Shown piece by piece: positions 22,138-32,849 of a DNA stretch of 64,000 bases. How positions within the stretch are numbered: position 1 is the first letter of the stretch; every line of letters starts with the position of its first letter. The notes under the pieces were generated by a model. It did no database searches and was not told the DNA's origin. It was given only the letters and a program-made list of their open reading frames with translations. The position numbers were made by a program, and so were the translations under genes. Source of the stretch: Bathynomus jamesi (lineage: Eukaryota; Arthropoda; Malacostraca; Isopoda; Cirolanidae); the NCBI GenBank assembly GCA_023014485.1, contig JAJOZX010012274.1:44630-108629 (forward strand). The letters are read 5' to 3'.

Positions 22138-23852
22138 ATGGCTTCATCACGAAGAAAGTGTTTAAATCATCCAGATGTGTTTTGTTTTTATCTGCGGAGA
22201 GTACACGTTCATTGAACAGAAAAAACTCTTACTGATTTTGTGAAAAAGCTTATTTTGCCTATTTCAAAGTACAACTAGGGGACCAAGATAAGCCATGGGC
22301 TCCTCATGTTGTGTGTAAAACGTGTACGGAGCATCTGCGGCAATGGACCAACGGAAAGAGGAGGTGCCTGAAATTTGGTATACCAATGGTATGGAGAGAA
22401 CAGAGAAACCACAGTGATGACTGTTACTTTTGTTTGGTGAATATAAAGGGCATCGATGGACGTAACCGGAGTAAATGGACGTATCCTGACAGACTCAGCT
22501 AGATGGCCTGTTTCACATTCAGATGAGATGCCTGTTTCACATTCAGATGAGATACCTGTCCCATCATTCAGCCATCTTCCAGAGCTCCCTCAAGAAGATG
22601 AATCTGCTACTGACAAAGAAAGCATATGTGGGCAAAATAACAGTGATTTCGAAGGACTGTCATCAGTTGCAGAAGGTTTTAGTCAACACGAATTAAACGA
22701 CCTCATAAGGGACTTAAGTCTTTCGAAGAAATCATCTGAATTGTTAGCTTCCAGGCTGGGAGAAAAAAATTTACTGCTGCCAGAAACCAAAATCACGTTA
22801 TATCGCGACAGAGAAAAGGATTTACTGCCTTCTTCTCAAAAGAGAACGATTTAGTTTTCTGCAACAATGTGCGCGGATTGCTGATGAAAATGGGCATATC
22901 AGAATACACACCAAGTGAATGGCGGTTATTCATAGATAGCTCCAAATGGAGCCTAAAATGTGTTCTTCTACACAACGGCAACAGATACAGATCAATCCCA
23001 ATTGGTCACTCAGTCAGTATGAGAGAAGAGCATGGGACAGTCGCCCTAGTCCTAGAAAAGATATCATACCGAGACCACCAATGGGTGATCTGTGTGGATC
23101 TGAAGATGGTGAATTTTCTCCTGGGCCAGCAGAGTGGGTACACCAAGTACCCGTGCTTTATATGTCTCTGGGACAGTAGAGCTAAAGATGAACACTGGGT
23201 GAGAAGACAGTGGCCTCTGAGAGAAAACATGGTGGTTGGAGAAAAAAATATCATCAAAGAAGCTTTGGTTGACAGAGAAAGGATCATATTGCCACCACTG
23301 CACATCAAACTAGGTTTGATGAAACAATTTATAAAGGCTTTGAACAGAGATGGGACGTGTTTTGGCTACATATGTAGAAAATTTCCTGCTCTGAGCATGG
23401 AAAAGCTGAAGGCAGGTATTTTCGATGGACCGCAAATCCGGGAACTCATGAAAGACCCGCGTTTCCAAGATTCAATGGACAACATTGAGGCACGTGCGTG
23501 GTCATCGTTTAGTATGGTTGTGAAGAATTTCCTTGGGAACTATAAGGCCGATAACTACGGTGAACTAGTGGAGAATATGCTCTCTTCTTTTTGTAAACTT
23601 GGCTGTAAAATGAGCATCAAACTGCATTACCTCCACAGTCATTTGGATCATTTCCCAGATAACCTCGGTGATCTAAGCGAGGAACAGGGTGAACGATTTC
23701 ACCAAGAACTAAGGACCATGGAAGAACGGTACCGCGGACGATGGGATACTCACATGATGGCAGATTACTGCTGGAGCATCCAACGCGAATGTCCTGGCAC
23801 ATCTCATCGCAAGAAATCTCAGAAACGCGGTTTATGTGAGATGTCTCAATGA
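22138..23852 (+). pseudogene. Element B gene 2, possible second RNase H-like nuclease, frameshifted
   Basis: Starts MASSRRKCLNHPDVF at 22138. Single-base shifts near 22189, 22245, 22490 and 22825 break the first half; the last 327 codons (22869-23852) are open. The N-terminus has paired Cys motifs (CLNHPD...CFICGEY, VVCKTC, DDCYFC) that probably bind zinc. The C-terminal half has WRLFIDSSKWSLKCVLLHNG, CVDLKMVNFLLGQQSGYTKY followed by PCFICLWDSRAKDEHW, LPPLHIKLGLMKQFI, LHSHLDHFPDNLG and SEEQGERFHQEL. The spaced Asp, Asp and Glu with a CxxC insertion could form a DDE/RNase H-like core; that is inference. A 24-bp tandem duplication (22508-22555) repeats VSHSDE. The family recurs in arthropod and cnidarian genomes as uncharacterised proteins, in my recollection. 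Confidence 0.65.
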
Positions 23853-24819
23853 AAACTTTTTTTGCCGTTCATGTCTCAAGCTTGTTTGAATTTAAGAAAT
23901 ATTTTTCGTACCTTATGCTTGTTTGATGTTAATACACTATTTTTGCTGACATTCATCATACTTTTGTATTCAATTGACAACAACAGTGATTGCCAGTCAG
24001 CAATTATATAATATTATATACATTATATAGAAATATATAGAGATATATATATCATATCTTGATAAGCAGAGCTGATGGAGAAAAACTAATGTCATTTTTA
24101 GAATCAGCGACCTCAATATACCCAGAAACAGGTCTAGCATCTAAGTCACCAAAAGTTGTGTTCCCCAGTGAATCTATACTTACAGTTAAACTAGTATTCG
24201 TCTAGTAGATTAACTATGAAGTAGGTACAAGAGCAATAACAGCAAACCACCATCTATGACATCTAAGAGGCAACTGAGGACTGGGAGTGAGGGACAGTTC
24301 TATTCATGTTGTGACTTGTACAACAACTATATGACCTTGAAAACACACCATATGCGATCAGTGGGATAATTCTGTGACATGAATAGTTAATCAATTTATG
24401 TCCTATTATTTAGTAAGAGAGTCAATTTTTGAAACTTTAAGGTAAAATTGATGTAGGTAAGGGTTATTTTATTTCATTTTGGTTGGCCAATTTCAAGTTT
24501 TGACATGAAGACACTATATTTTCACTACCAAAATTGATTTGAAAAAAGTTGACAAAATTGACACACCCTAATACATATTCGAGCCTGACTGCCAATATAC
24601 TCTGATAATAATCTACGGTGATGTTCTTTTCGTCCATTTAATATCTTAACACTTTACGTAAACGATTCTTTCCTGATTAAAAAATAAACCGAATTTTCGA
24701 TGATTTAAACGATAAAAAAAAGTAGACTCAAATTAGACCTAAAATTAGTTCTTAAATATAACGAATATTCATCATTCGGTAAAAGTGGTTATATTTTGGG
24801 GATGTTTAACGCGTTCACC

Positions 24820-25100
24820 GCCACCACTTTTTAGGAAGGTAACTTTCAGAAAGGCAAAGGTCACGTGATGGCAAAACCTACAGCAGCTTCACGTGGGATT
24901 CGAACCGTGGGTAAGTACATAATCTGAATGTGGAGGATGGTTCTCTATCCAACTAAGACTCAATATCGCTTAACTTCGTTGATCGACGGGAAGCGGCGTT
25001 GCGACACGTAAATGGGGATAATTCAATTGTCCCCAAATGCGCGTCTTCAGTAAAACCCAACTCGTGAGGAAACGGCCTCCACCTTTTCCTCATCAGTGTA
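24820..25100 (-). mobile_element. tRNA-derived SINE
   Basis: On the minus strand an A-box-like stretch (AGTCTTAGTTGGATAGAGAA) is followed about 45 bp later by a B box (GGTTCGAATCCC). Downstream is GTAGGTTTTGCCATCACGTG, similar in place to the tail of the SINEs near 53.8 and 55.6 kb (GGCAAAACCTAGCTG). No cloverleaf closes, so this is a SINE and not a tRNA gene. Confidence 0.5.
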
Positions 25101-25614
25101 ACTCGCTTCCATATTAGCCATTGCGCGTTATTCTACCCGCGACAAAAAAGGGTCCCAAAACAAGACACCAATTTGAACATTTGTTTTAGTCCTAATCTAT
25201 TACTTTTGTAATTTTCACTTAAAATAACTTTTGCTACGAGACTAGACTTATGGGACACACTGTATACAGTAGTAAACCAAAAGGTTTCATACATGTAGAA
25301 CATTTATTGATTTACTAAATGTTCAAATTGCTGGCCATTTATGTATTTCCATTCTTACATAAACTAATAACAATCTTGCGTAACATTCAAGTGGAGACAT
25401 TATCACACTGTTGCGCAACCAACTGTGGATATACAAAGCAAAAATCACAGCAATGCACTATTGAAGGACTAAACATGAACATTCAAAAGGGATGTGCCAA
25501 TGTCTGTCCAAGGATGTTACACAAATTCTGTAGTAGTGTATGTAAAAAGAGATGCAAAATGGTGGCTTTATGGGGGGGGGGGGGGGGACATATATATATA
25601 TATGTGAACCTCAC

Positions 25615-26023
25615 CTATGCAACCTTCCTTGTACATCCGGTGATCATTTTCACAGATGGTTTTTGGCCTCTTACAAGGTGGATGAATGGTGACCTTGGGA
25701 TCATCTTGGTCTATAGTTTTCTTTCTGGATGCTTGAGAGAGAGAAGTAAAGGAAGTCTTTTCATTATTAACTACACTAGAAATATTTGGTTCAAGCGAAT
25801 TAAGGCTATTAAAGGAAGAGTTTGTGATACGAGTATCGGTGATTAGTGAGCTTGAAGCTTTGTCTTTATTGGTCATTTGGTCTTGAATACCAGTGCTTAA
25901 ACTTAAGGAAGAGGCATCTGGCAAGGTGATCTCTTTTCCCCCTTCTTTTCTTTCTTCATTTTTCTCAGCTTCTTTTGTAACCATTTCTTCTTTTGCTATT
26001 TCTAAGTCTTCTTTAGGGTTGAG
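25615..26023 (-). CDS. BTB gene linker exon
   Basis: The acceptor TTGCTAACTTTACAG precedes CTC, giving phase 0 entry that matches the phase 0 end of the BTB exon at 26372. The exon is 409 bp and ends GCATAG|GTGAGG in phase 1. The product is a charged, Ser/Thr/Lys/Glu-rich linker (NPKEDLEIAKEEMVTKEAEK, then SSLSLSTGIQDQMTNKD) with a basic patch (KRPK) that could serve as a nuclear localisation signal. Such disordered linkers usually connect an N-terminal BTB domain to C-terminal zinc fingers or other DNA-binding domains, which are not visible here. The intron that follows contains element B. Confidence 0.7.
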
Positions 26024-26371
26024 CTGTAAAGTTAGCAAAAATATTTACATTTCATTAAGAATGAATGGCAATTACTTTGTACTTTAAAATATAATCTTGT
26101 ACAAGTAGGTATTACATAAATCACTGTCAAAATGGAAAATTCAGTTTCTGGTACCTCTTCATAATGTACAATGTTACTAGAATACACTACATAGTCAGTT
26201 AAAAAAAGTTGTAGTAATTCAATGTTTCTAACTGATAAATACTGGTAACAAATTGAATTTCATTGATAGGATTTATTTTAACCAGTTGTACATATTTAAA
26301 AAGAAAAAGAATGAAGCATTATAAGAGGACACTATTTAATTTAATGTAAACAAACCCCATCAGTTTATCAC

Positions 26372-26563
26372 CTTTGCTTGCGTGAGTGCTGCTGTCACAT
26401 AACTTAAGCCTATTACAGCCAAAGATGATGCTGCTGTTAGCAGAGAAAGAACAGCTTCTTCCTCAACTAGAACTTGCCCATAATACATGAACTGAAGAAG
26501 TGCGAGTAAATCTTTCCATCTAATGCCATCAATCACGACTGTTGGATGCTCACATGGGTAATC
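26372..26563 (-). CDS. BTB/POZ domain, second half exon
   Basis: The exon begins after a good acceptor (GAAATTGCAG) with DYPCEHPTVVIDGIRWKDLL and ends LTQAK before a weaker donor (AAG|GTGATA). It is 192 bp, phase 0 to phase 0. HPTVVIDG, ALLQFMYYGQVLVEEEAVLS and LLTAASSLAVIGL are the classic second half of the tramtrack-group BTB fold: the strand after the dimer loop, the FMYxGEV helix, and the AxxLxIxGL helix. Spliced to 29379-29172 it completes a domain of about 127 residues. BTB domains dimerise and recruit co-regulators in nuclear transcription factors or act as cullin-3 adaptors; which applies here cannot be told. Confidence 0.85.
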
Positions 26564-26752
26564 CTGCAATTTCACATTTCAAAACAAAAGTGTCAGAAAA
26601 TTTGTAGATATATAAACACATTAATCTATTCTGAATTGCCATTTTAAATAGTTATGCCTCCCTCATTTAGGGGTTTGTTCTCATTTTTAAAACCACATTG
26701 TGCCTGATGCTATCATTGCTTTATAATCTTCAGTCAGTAAATAAAGATAAAT

Positions 26753-26936
26753 GAGGGGTCCCGCGTCTTAAGGTACCTAAGCGCCAAAATTAAAATTCAC
26801 CAGAAATCACCTCCAAAGTTCAGCAATATTCTGGCAATAGTATCTGTTATTAATTGAGTTAGAACGTTCATTTTTGGCTAAATTAGAGTTCTAACTATGC
26901 TAATGAAGATGTTGAGTTTTTGGAATAGATTTTCAT

Positions 26937-26969
<33 letters not shown>

Positions 26970-27184
26970 ATTTTCTTATTATGCCGAACTTTGGGTGAAC
27001 TTTTGGCTGGCGATAGAGGTGAAAAAAGTAGTTCACTTCATAAGGTTTCCAACCATACTTCTAGTGTCGTAAGGTCATTATAACCCAAATCACGCGACAG
27101 AGGAAGGGTGAAAATAGTGATATCCATCAAAAACACGTTTTTGCCTGTGGTGGCGCTTAGGTATCTTAAGACACGTGACCCCTC
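26753..27184. mobile_element. MITE with ~34-bp terminal inverted repeats
   Basis: The left end GAGGGGTCCCGCGTCTTAAG and right end (read inward) GAGGGGTCACGTGTCTTAAG continue into GTACCTAAGCGCCA and ATACCTAAGCGCCA. No coding content. Flanks give no clear target duplication, so the superfamily is open. It lies in the intron between the BTB and linker exons' neighbours. Confidence 0.75.
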
Positions 27185-27503
27185 AAATTACCTCTAAATT
27201 TTTAATGGATTTAAACTCCTTCATTTACTTTGCTATTAATTTCCCAAATACAGTATTTATAAAATTGTCAGCTAAGTTCTATTTGTTTAATAATCTAATA
27301 ATGATTTTTAAATAGTATCAGTAGAAACTTGTATCGCAGAATCATAGTGTAAATCTTCATATTTTATTCAAATTTATGTCTTAGCAATTTTCCTCTCAGT
27401 TAATTTGGGATGTTATTTATAATTTTAATTTAAGGACTCCTTTAAATTGTCACAATAAAATAATTTAAACTTTATTTATTTACTTTATCTTTTGGAATAA
27501 TTG

Positions 27504-27879
27504 CAGGGCTTGAAATTAACACCCACCCACCTGCCACTAGTCGGTAGATTTTGGGTTGGGCAAGTACAAATTCTAAGTTATATGCCGGGTTGATGGGCAG
27601 ATTTTGAGAGAGATTATTAAAAACTACACTACAGTACACTATCAAAAATGAATGTCTGTAATTCTCATTTTTAATTAAGAATGTATGTAATTCGTTATTT
27701 TTCACTTTGGTTCAGATATTTTTTTTCATTTTTCTAATCACTTTACTACTACATTTCAGAATAATGGAGATGTGGAAGTATTATAAATTTTGGGGGAGAG
27801 TTTTTTTTTCCAGGTGGGTACATTTTACCGAGTACCCACCAAGTTGGCAGGTGAGGGAAAAAGTTTATTTCGAGCCCTG
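27504..27879. mobile_element. Non-autonomous hAT-like element
   Basis: The left end CAGGGCTTGAAATTAAC and right end (read inward) CAGGGCTCGAAATAAAC are inverted repeats, and inner blocks CCACCTGCCA / TCACCTGCCA also match. No target duplication can be seen (AATAATTG versus TAATCATA). No coding content. Confidence 0.65.
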
Positions 27880-27908
27880 TAATCATATATAGTTTTTAAC
27901 TGAAAGTA

Positions 27909-28505
27909 CAGTCATTCCTCCGTATTCGCGTAACCGACATATGCGAGGCCACTTATTCGCGAGAAAATAATGGTAACTATTAAATCAGCACCTGCGAGGG
28001 AAAGACCACCTATTCACAATTCAAATTGGCACCATCTGGCCGATGCGCAAAAGTGTACTAAATGCGGGTCCATCTTCGCGCAGCTGCTTCTCCCCCACGT
28101 GCGAGCGAGAGCCAAGAGTGAGTCAGTCTTCATTAGCGATGCATTGTCTGCACTGAACTTTGCATTTACTTTCATGATTTTGACAGTATTTTGCCTTATT
28201 TTTTTATTAACTGAGTTCCAAGCGTGTTAGAAATATTGATAAGCTATGTTCGTATTAGGCTAGGATTTATTGCTGTCAGTAGTGGTAGAAAATGATTTCA
28301 TACAATGTTTTTTTTGTCGTTTCTTTTAATTATATTTAGTATTAATCTATATAATTATTAACATAATTGTTTTTTTCGGCATTTATGGCTAAATTACATG
28401 GGGGCAAAAAGGGATTTTCAGGGGAGCTGGGAACTTAACCCTATACGTTCAACATCCACAACAATTTTTAAGAACCTAACCCTCGCGAATACTGAGGAAT
28501 GACTG
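27909..28505. mobile_element. Non-autonomous pogo/Tigger-like element
   Basis: Ends are CAGTCATTCCTCCGTATTCG and, inverted, CAGTCATTCCTCAGTATTCG, each flanked by TA. The CAG tip with a TA duplication suits the pogo branch of Tc1/mariner. The 597-bp interior is non-coding. Confidence 0.8.
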
Positions 28506-29171
28506 TACTCAATTTAAAAACTAATACCAACCAATGCAGTAATCTTGGTATTAAATGTTTAATTCCTACAAGATTGTATCATATATTAAGCTTTTTCAAA
28601 ATTCATAAGGAATAAAGGCCCATTTCTAATTAACCTAAATGCTCCATATTCTATGTCACTGATCTAATTTCCATATGAAATAAGGTTGAGCTATAGTGCT
28701 GTAGCTGCTGAAGCTCACTCAAGACTACCTTTAAATAGAAACCCTCGTGGAAGATTGTCCATTTCGGGAATTTCATTCATCGTGAAAGAAGAGGTGCAAC
28801 AACTGCCTGTACATAAAATTTTAGGATATAGGACCCTACTCATGAAGGACTAGGGTGGTCTGAAACCAGAGATGAGTGGGATGCTTTTATAATTATCATT
28901 TAAACCTTATGATAGTTGTTTGAGTAACTAGCTTACATCATTCACAACAAAAATGCAAAGTGAAATTTTTAAAATGAGAGAGGCAAATTTTCAATGGAAG
29001 AAAAAATTATTTTTTCTGCATGTACATGCAGTTATGGTAAGGTATGGAATGGTAATGCGCACACATACACTGGTCAATATCACTAACCATAAGAACAATA
29101 CCAGGGTTAATAAGAGTAGATAACCCAAGCACTCTATCCCGGCTAATAATGACATAATAAGCCCTACTTAC

Positions 29172-29379
29172 CTTCAAAACTTGTCTAAAATACTGACTAG
29201 ATGCTGCCAACACTAACTTATGGGCTCTGATAGTTTGCCCCTCACAAGCTAAAGTTACATCTAGCAATTCTTCATCATATCTTAAAGTCTGGACAGCTAC
29301 TGTGACAGAGTCACTGTACTCATGCCAACGCACCAAACATTTTCTTGACTTTGCATCCATTTTGAAAAGCCAATCATGC
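29172..29379 (-). CDS. BTB/POZ domain, first half exon with start codon
   Basis: The acceptor TTATTGGGTTTCAG precedes a short 5' UTR piece; translation most likely starts at 29360 (MDAKSRKCLVRWHEYSDSV). A nearer ATG at 29377 is out of frame. Coding continues DEELLDVTLACEGQTIRAHK and LVLAASSQYFRQVLK to the donor AAG|GTAAGT at 29172, exactly 63 codons in phase 0. LRW/VRWHEY, DVTLACEG, IRAHKLVLAASSQYF are the hallmarks of arthropod tramtrack/lola/broad-type BTB domains. Upstream non-coding exons and the promoter must lie to the right (plus-strand coordinates above 29380) and are not identified. Confidence 0.85.
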
Positions 29380-32322
29380 CTGAAACCCAATAAAATTTAA
29401 ATGTTAATGCGAGTCATTATTAGGGAATGGTAAAACTTATGATAAGTGACTAAACAAACTACACTCAGAGACTAGACAGGTAGCCTGAAAATGTATATTA
29501 ATAGAGCGAGGCTGGTACATTGGACAATTCTTATAACAATGCGAAGGGTGTATGAGGCAGGGTAAGTAAAGGTATAAATGCTTTAACAGCCCCAGCTACC
29601 TTACAATGAAGTCAAAGTTTTATAATCATGTCCTACTTAAATGAGCCTAGACACTTCTGTTTGTATAAGTAACTCTCAGATTTTTAAGTGTAAAAGAAGG
29701 GAAACAAAAAAATACAGTTTTTAATTAACTACATCGTAATTACTAAAATTTACTAGCTAAATTAATAACATTTCACACCGAGTACCACAGTTTAATGAAC
29801 ATTCTTCTACACAAATTTCGACGAATCTGAACATTAAGATTTTTATTTTTGGTATATTAAATTAAAAAGTATAGACCTAGCTTGCTTAAACAATCAATTT
29901 TAATGTCAAGACTAACAAGAATTTGTTCCTTACATTTGCAGCTAGCTTGCATCTAAAATTATGACAGCTAGCCTATGCACAATCTCAAATTTAAAACAAG
30001 CTATAGTACTTGGATAATTGAAACAATTTTACATTTTATTTTTTGTTTTCTAGGGGTGGGGGAGTACAAATCTATTGTATTACTATATGTATCTTGTCAT
30101 GATACACATTTCATTAGTGTGCCAAGAACACACACACAACTTCAAAGCTTTTCATTAAATACTTATCTTTTGGTATAGGCCTAATTATACCTATAAAAGA
30201 TATCAAGGAGTCATGGGGCATTATGGCACAACTGCCACTGAAAGTGTGAATTCAACACAAACTCTCCCGATTTTCATATTTGGTATACAAGGTTCCTTGG
30301 GTGGGGAATTAACTTAGCCAATTTTCTACCTGCATATGACAAATGGTTCACAAGATATAAGGATTGGTAAAATGAAAGCCACAGCATGACCCCCTATTGA
30401 TTGTAGATCCATAAAACTATATTTTTTAACTCAACAAAAATGGAACAACTAGTCAACTACTTTATCATGAACAACATGGTAGTAGTTGCTGACCAACCAA
30501 AAGACTGTCTGGAAGGCTAGTAACAAAATTTCTTTTCATATAAATTCAAAGTGTATTCACAAACCTTTATTTCACCTTCTGTAAAAATTTTTTGCATCAT
30601 CATCCATTGATGAGTGAAGTTAAGTGGCAATACATCTGGATCAAAGTTAGATTGGGGGGACCACCCTCTACATCCAGGTGTAGCAACTCATGGTTCAAAT
30701 CCCACAAAGCTGTTGGCCCCTTCCATCACGCAACTTTAGATATTGTAAAGGAGGTTTAACAACAAACTTTTAACTTTAAAAAAAGTTAGTGTTTTCCCAA
30801 ATTGTCCAGTGTCATTTTGTATTGCTTGCATCTTGCTTACCAACCCCAAATCCCCACCATTACTTCAAACTTAGTTCCACCACCCACTGATGTATTTCTA
30901 ACTTCGACAGAGTGAAAGGAAAAATGAACTCCACTCAATGGTAGCAGTACACTCAATTTTAACTTAGACTATAAAGTTATTTCAAATTTGCATGACCTCA
31001 TTCATGAGTGAAAACACAATCTAATTATAGTTATAATATATCTGAAAATAGTTGGCCTTATTTTTAAACTTAATTACTAGCTATACATATTCAGACACAG
31101 AGCTTACAAACTTTCTCACTAAATAAATTTTATTCTGAATCTAGGTAAGCCTAACGCAAAAAACTTAATAAATATACCCAGTGCATGTATTGCAATGAAG
31201 TGCCTACAAGTTTAGTACTTAGCCTGTTTTACTCCAAACTAATATTACTCTGTGACAGGGATGGCCAACTTTATGCTTGTGGCCCAGTTTCTTACCTAGA
31301 CTGTGGTTTCAGGGCTGAAAATATATGACCAAATAAAGTACATTCAGAAATTGTAACAAAATATTAAAAAAAAAACTTAAAAAGTCAGAAATACTAAACA
31401 CTTGCCATGGGCCATCACTTAGCCATCTATGCTCTGTGATATGCTGCACAGGCCTACCTATGCAATCAGTAATGTAGCTTTAATAAGATATATAGTCCAT
31501 ACTGAATTTAGAGTGAAAATATTAAACTGGGTGTCCAAAAAGTATCTTCTCAATGGGAAATTTACAAACTCATTTCCTGCTGGGAAATACATTTATGGAA
31601 CCATATCACAAATATTCAAAATGTTCCCTATTCAGTTCAAACACATTAATGTAATTAAATTTAATTTAATTTACCAATTAATTGGTATTGGCATGTGGAT
31701 AGTAATGGCAGTTTACCAATTAATTATCATCATTAAGCGAGTATTGCCTAATATTGATACCTACTTTGCAATACGGTACTCATTTTATGGGCAAAGGTTC
31801 AAAATAGCTTAGTAAATTAAATAATTTAAACCTCTCAACATTACTGAAAAAGAAATAAAGAATTCAAATTAGACCCAAATCTATCCCATTTTAAATTCTA
31901 TACAAGTTTTGTTAAAAGACTCCACTTAATAGCTACTATAAGGGCACACGTTTTGCATTTTGCTTTAATTATACTCACATACTTCAAAGAAAAAAAATGT
32001 TAAAAAAAATAATTTTCACTACTCTCGCAATTTTCTCCAAAACCCAGTACCATGTTTCTGAGACTTGTTGCATTGTTGTTCCAGCACTGCTATAGCCCAC
32101 ACCCACCATGCTTTCTATCTGTTTACTCGTGGCAGTCACATGCTTTACTCACTCTACCCAATCTTTCTTTGCTCAAAATATATACATTCCAAAATTGAGA
32201 AAACTCCATAATCCAGCAACTGCTTGGCCCCAAGGATGCTGGAGTATCAAAATTGACATGGTGCCAGATTATCAAAATTGACTTGTATATCATTTGTTTA
32301 AAGATTTAAGTCTAGTATGAAT
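29380..32322. other. 5' intron or upstream region of the BTB gene, no gene seen
   Basis: AT-rich. Contains a hAT-like tip (CAGGGATGGCCAACTT) near 31257 without a visible partner end, and a lone B-box-like GGTTCAAATCC near 30693. Open frames such as 31429-31812 have no recognisable motif. Confidence 0.4.
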
Positions 32323-32841
32323 CAGGGTTGTGGAGTCGGTCCAAAATTTTCCAACTCCGACTCCACACATTGTAAAAATTCGACTCCGACTCCACACATT
32401 GTAAAAAATCTAAAAATCCGACTCCTCACATTTTAAATATACGACTCCGACTCCTCTAGTGTTTCACTCTATAATTATCATAATAATAAGACATTTCATC
32501 ACCACCACATGAATCATCAGGTTACTTTCTAGGATAAGGGAACATTCAAATATTAAGAAGGATGTTGACTTGTAGATATTATCATATTAAGGGATTTTTA
32601 TTTTTTTCCAATAATATATATATATATATATAAATGAAAAAGATTCTCTTAAACACAATTAAGGTCTAACCAGTAGTAGTCCTACTTAAAATTGAATAAC
32701 CCTTAACCTAGTGGCTATAACCAGGGTTGTGGAGTCGGTCCAAAATTTTCCGACTCCGACTCCACACATTGTAAAAATTCGACTCCGACTCCGACTCCGC
32801 CCTGAAACATGCGACTCCACGACTCCGACTCCACAACCCTG
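32323..32841. mobile_element. Non-autonomous hAT element with GAGTCGG repeats
   Basis: Ends are CAGGGTTGTGGAGTCGG and its inverse, with the perfect octamer GTATGAAT outside each (32315-32322 and 32842-32849). The interior is rich in CGACTCCGACTCC repeats. A second full copy of the left end lies inside at 32722-32780, so the element carries an internal duplication. No transposase. Confidence 0.88.
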
Positions 32842-32849
32842 GTATGAAT

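Larger units (their letters stand above)
19121..24570. mobile_element. Element B: two-gene hAT-like DNA transposon
   Basis: The left end is TAGGGTGTGTCAATTTTG (19121-19138) and the right end is its exact reverse complement (24553-24570). The octamer ATACATAT lies directly outside both ends (19113-19120 and 24571-24578), a perfect target duplication. About 100-120 bp inside each end is a second inverted pair (19237-19262 and 24443-24468, 24 of 26 bases matching; core CCTACATCAATTTTA). The 5450-bp interior has two divergent genes, one minus (21678-19492) and one plus (22138-23852). The 8-bp duplication and TAGGG tip fit hAT elements. Insertion is into an intron of the BTB gene. Both genes are frameshifted, so this copy is likely immobile unless helped in trans. 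Confidence 0.88.

Noticed and set aside
25021..25130. Hammerhead-like CTGATGAGGAAA with a TTTCCTCACGAG partner
   Set aside because: The second core reads CGAG in place of CGAAA; it sits by the SINE and is probably coincidental.
25319..25846. 175-codon plus-strand open frame
   Set aside because: Lies antisense to the splice-supported BTB linker exon and shows no motif; treated as a shadow.
27504..27879. Exact target duplication for the CAGGGCT element
   Set aside because: The flanking octamers share only a TAAT word at different offsets; not a convincing duplication.
30640..30760. Possible tRNA or SINE from GGTTCAAATCC
   Set aside because: Only a B-box-like word; no A box at a suitable distance and no stem pairing.
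31429..31812. 127-codon plus-strand open frame
   Set aside because: AT-rich, hydrophobic by composition, no motif, no splice signals in suitable places.
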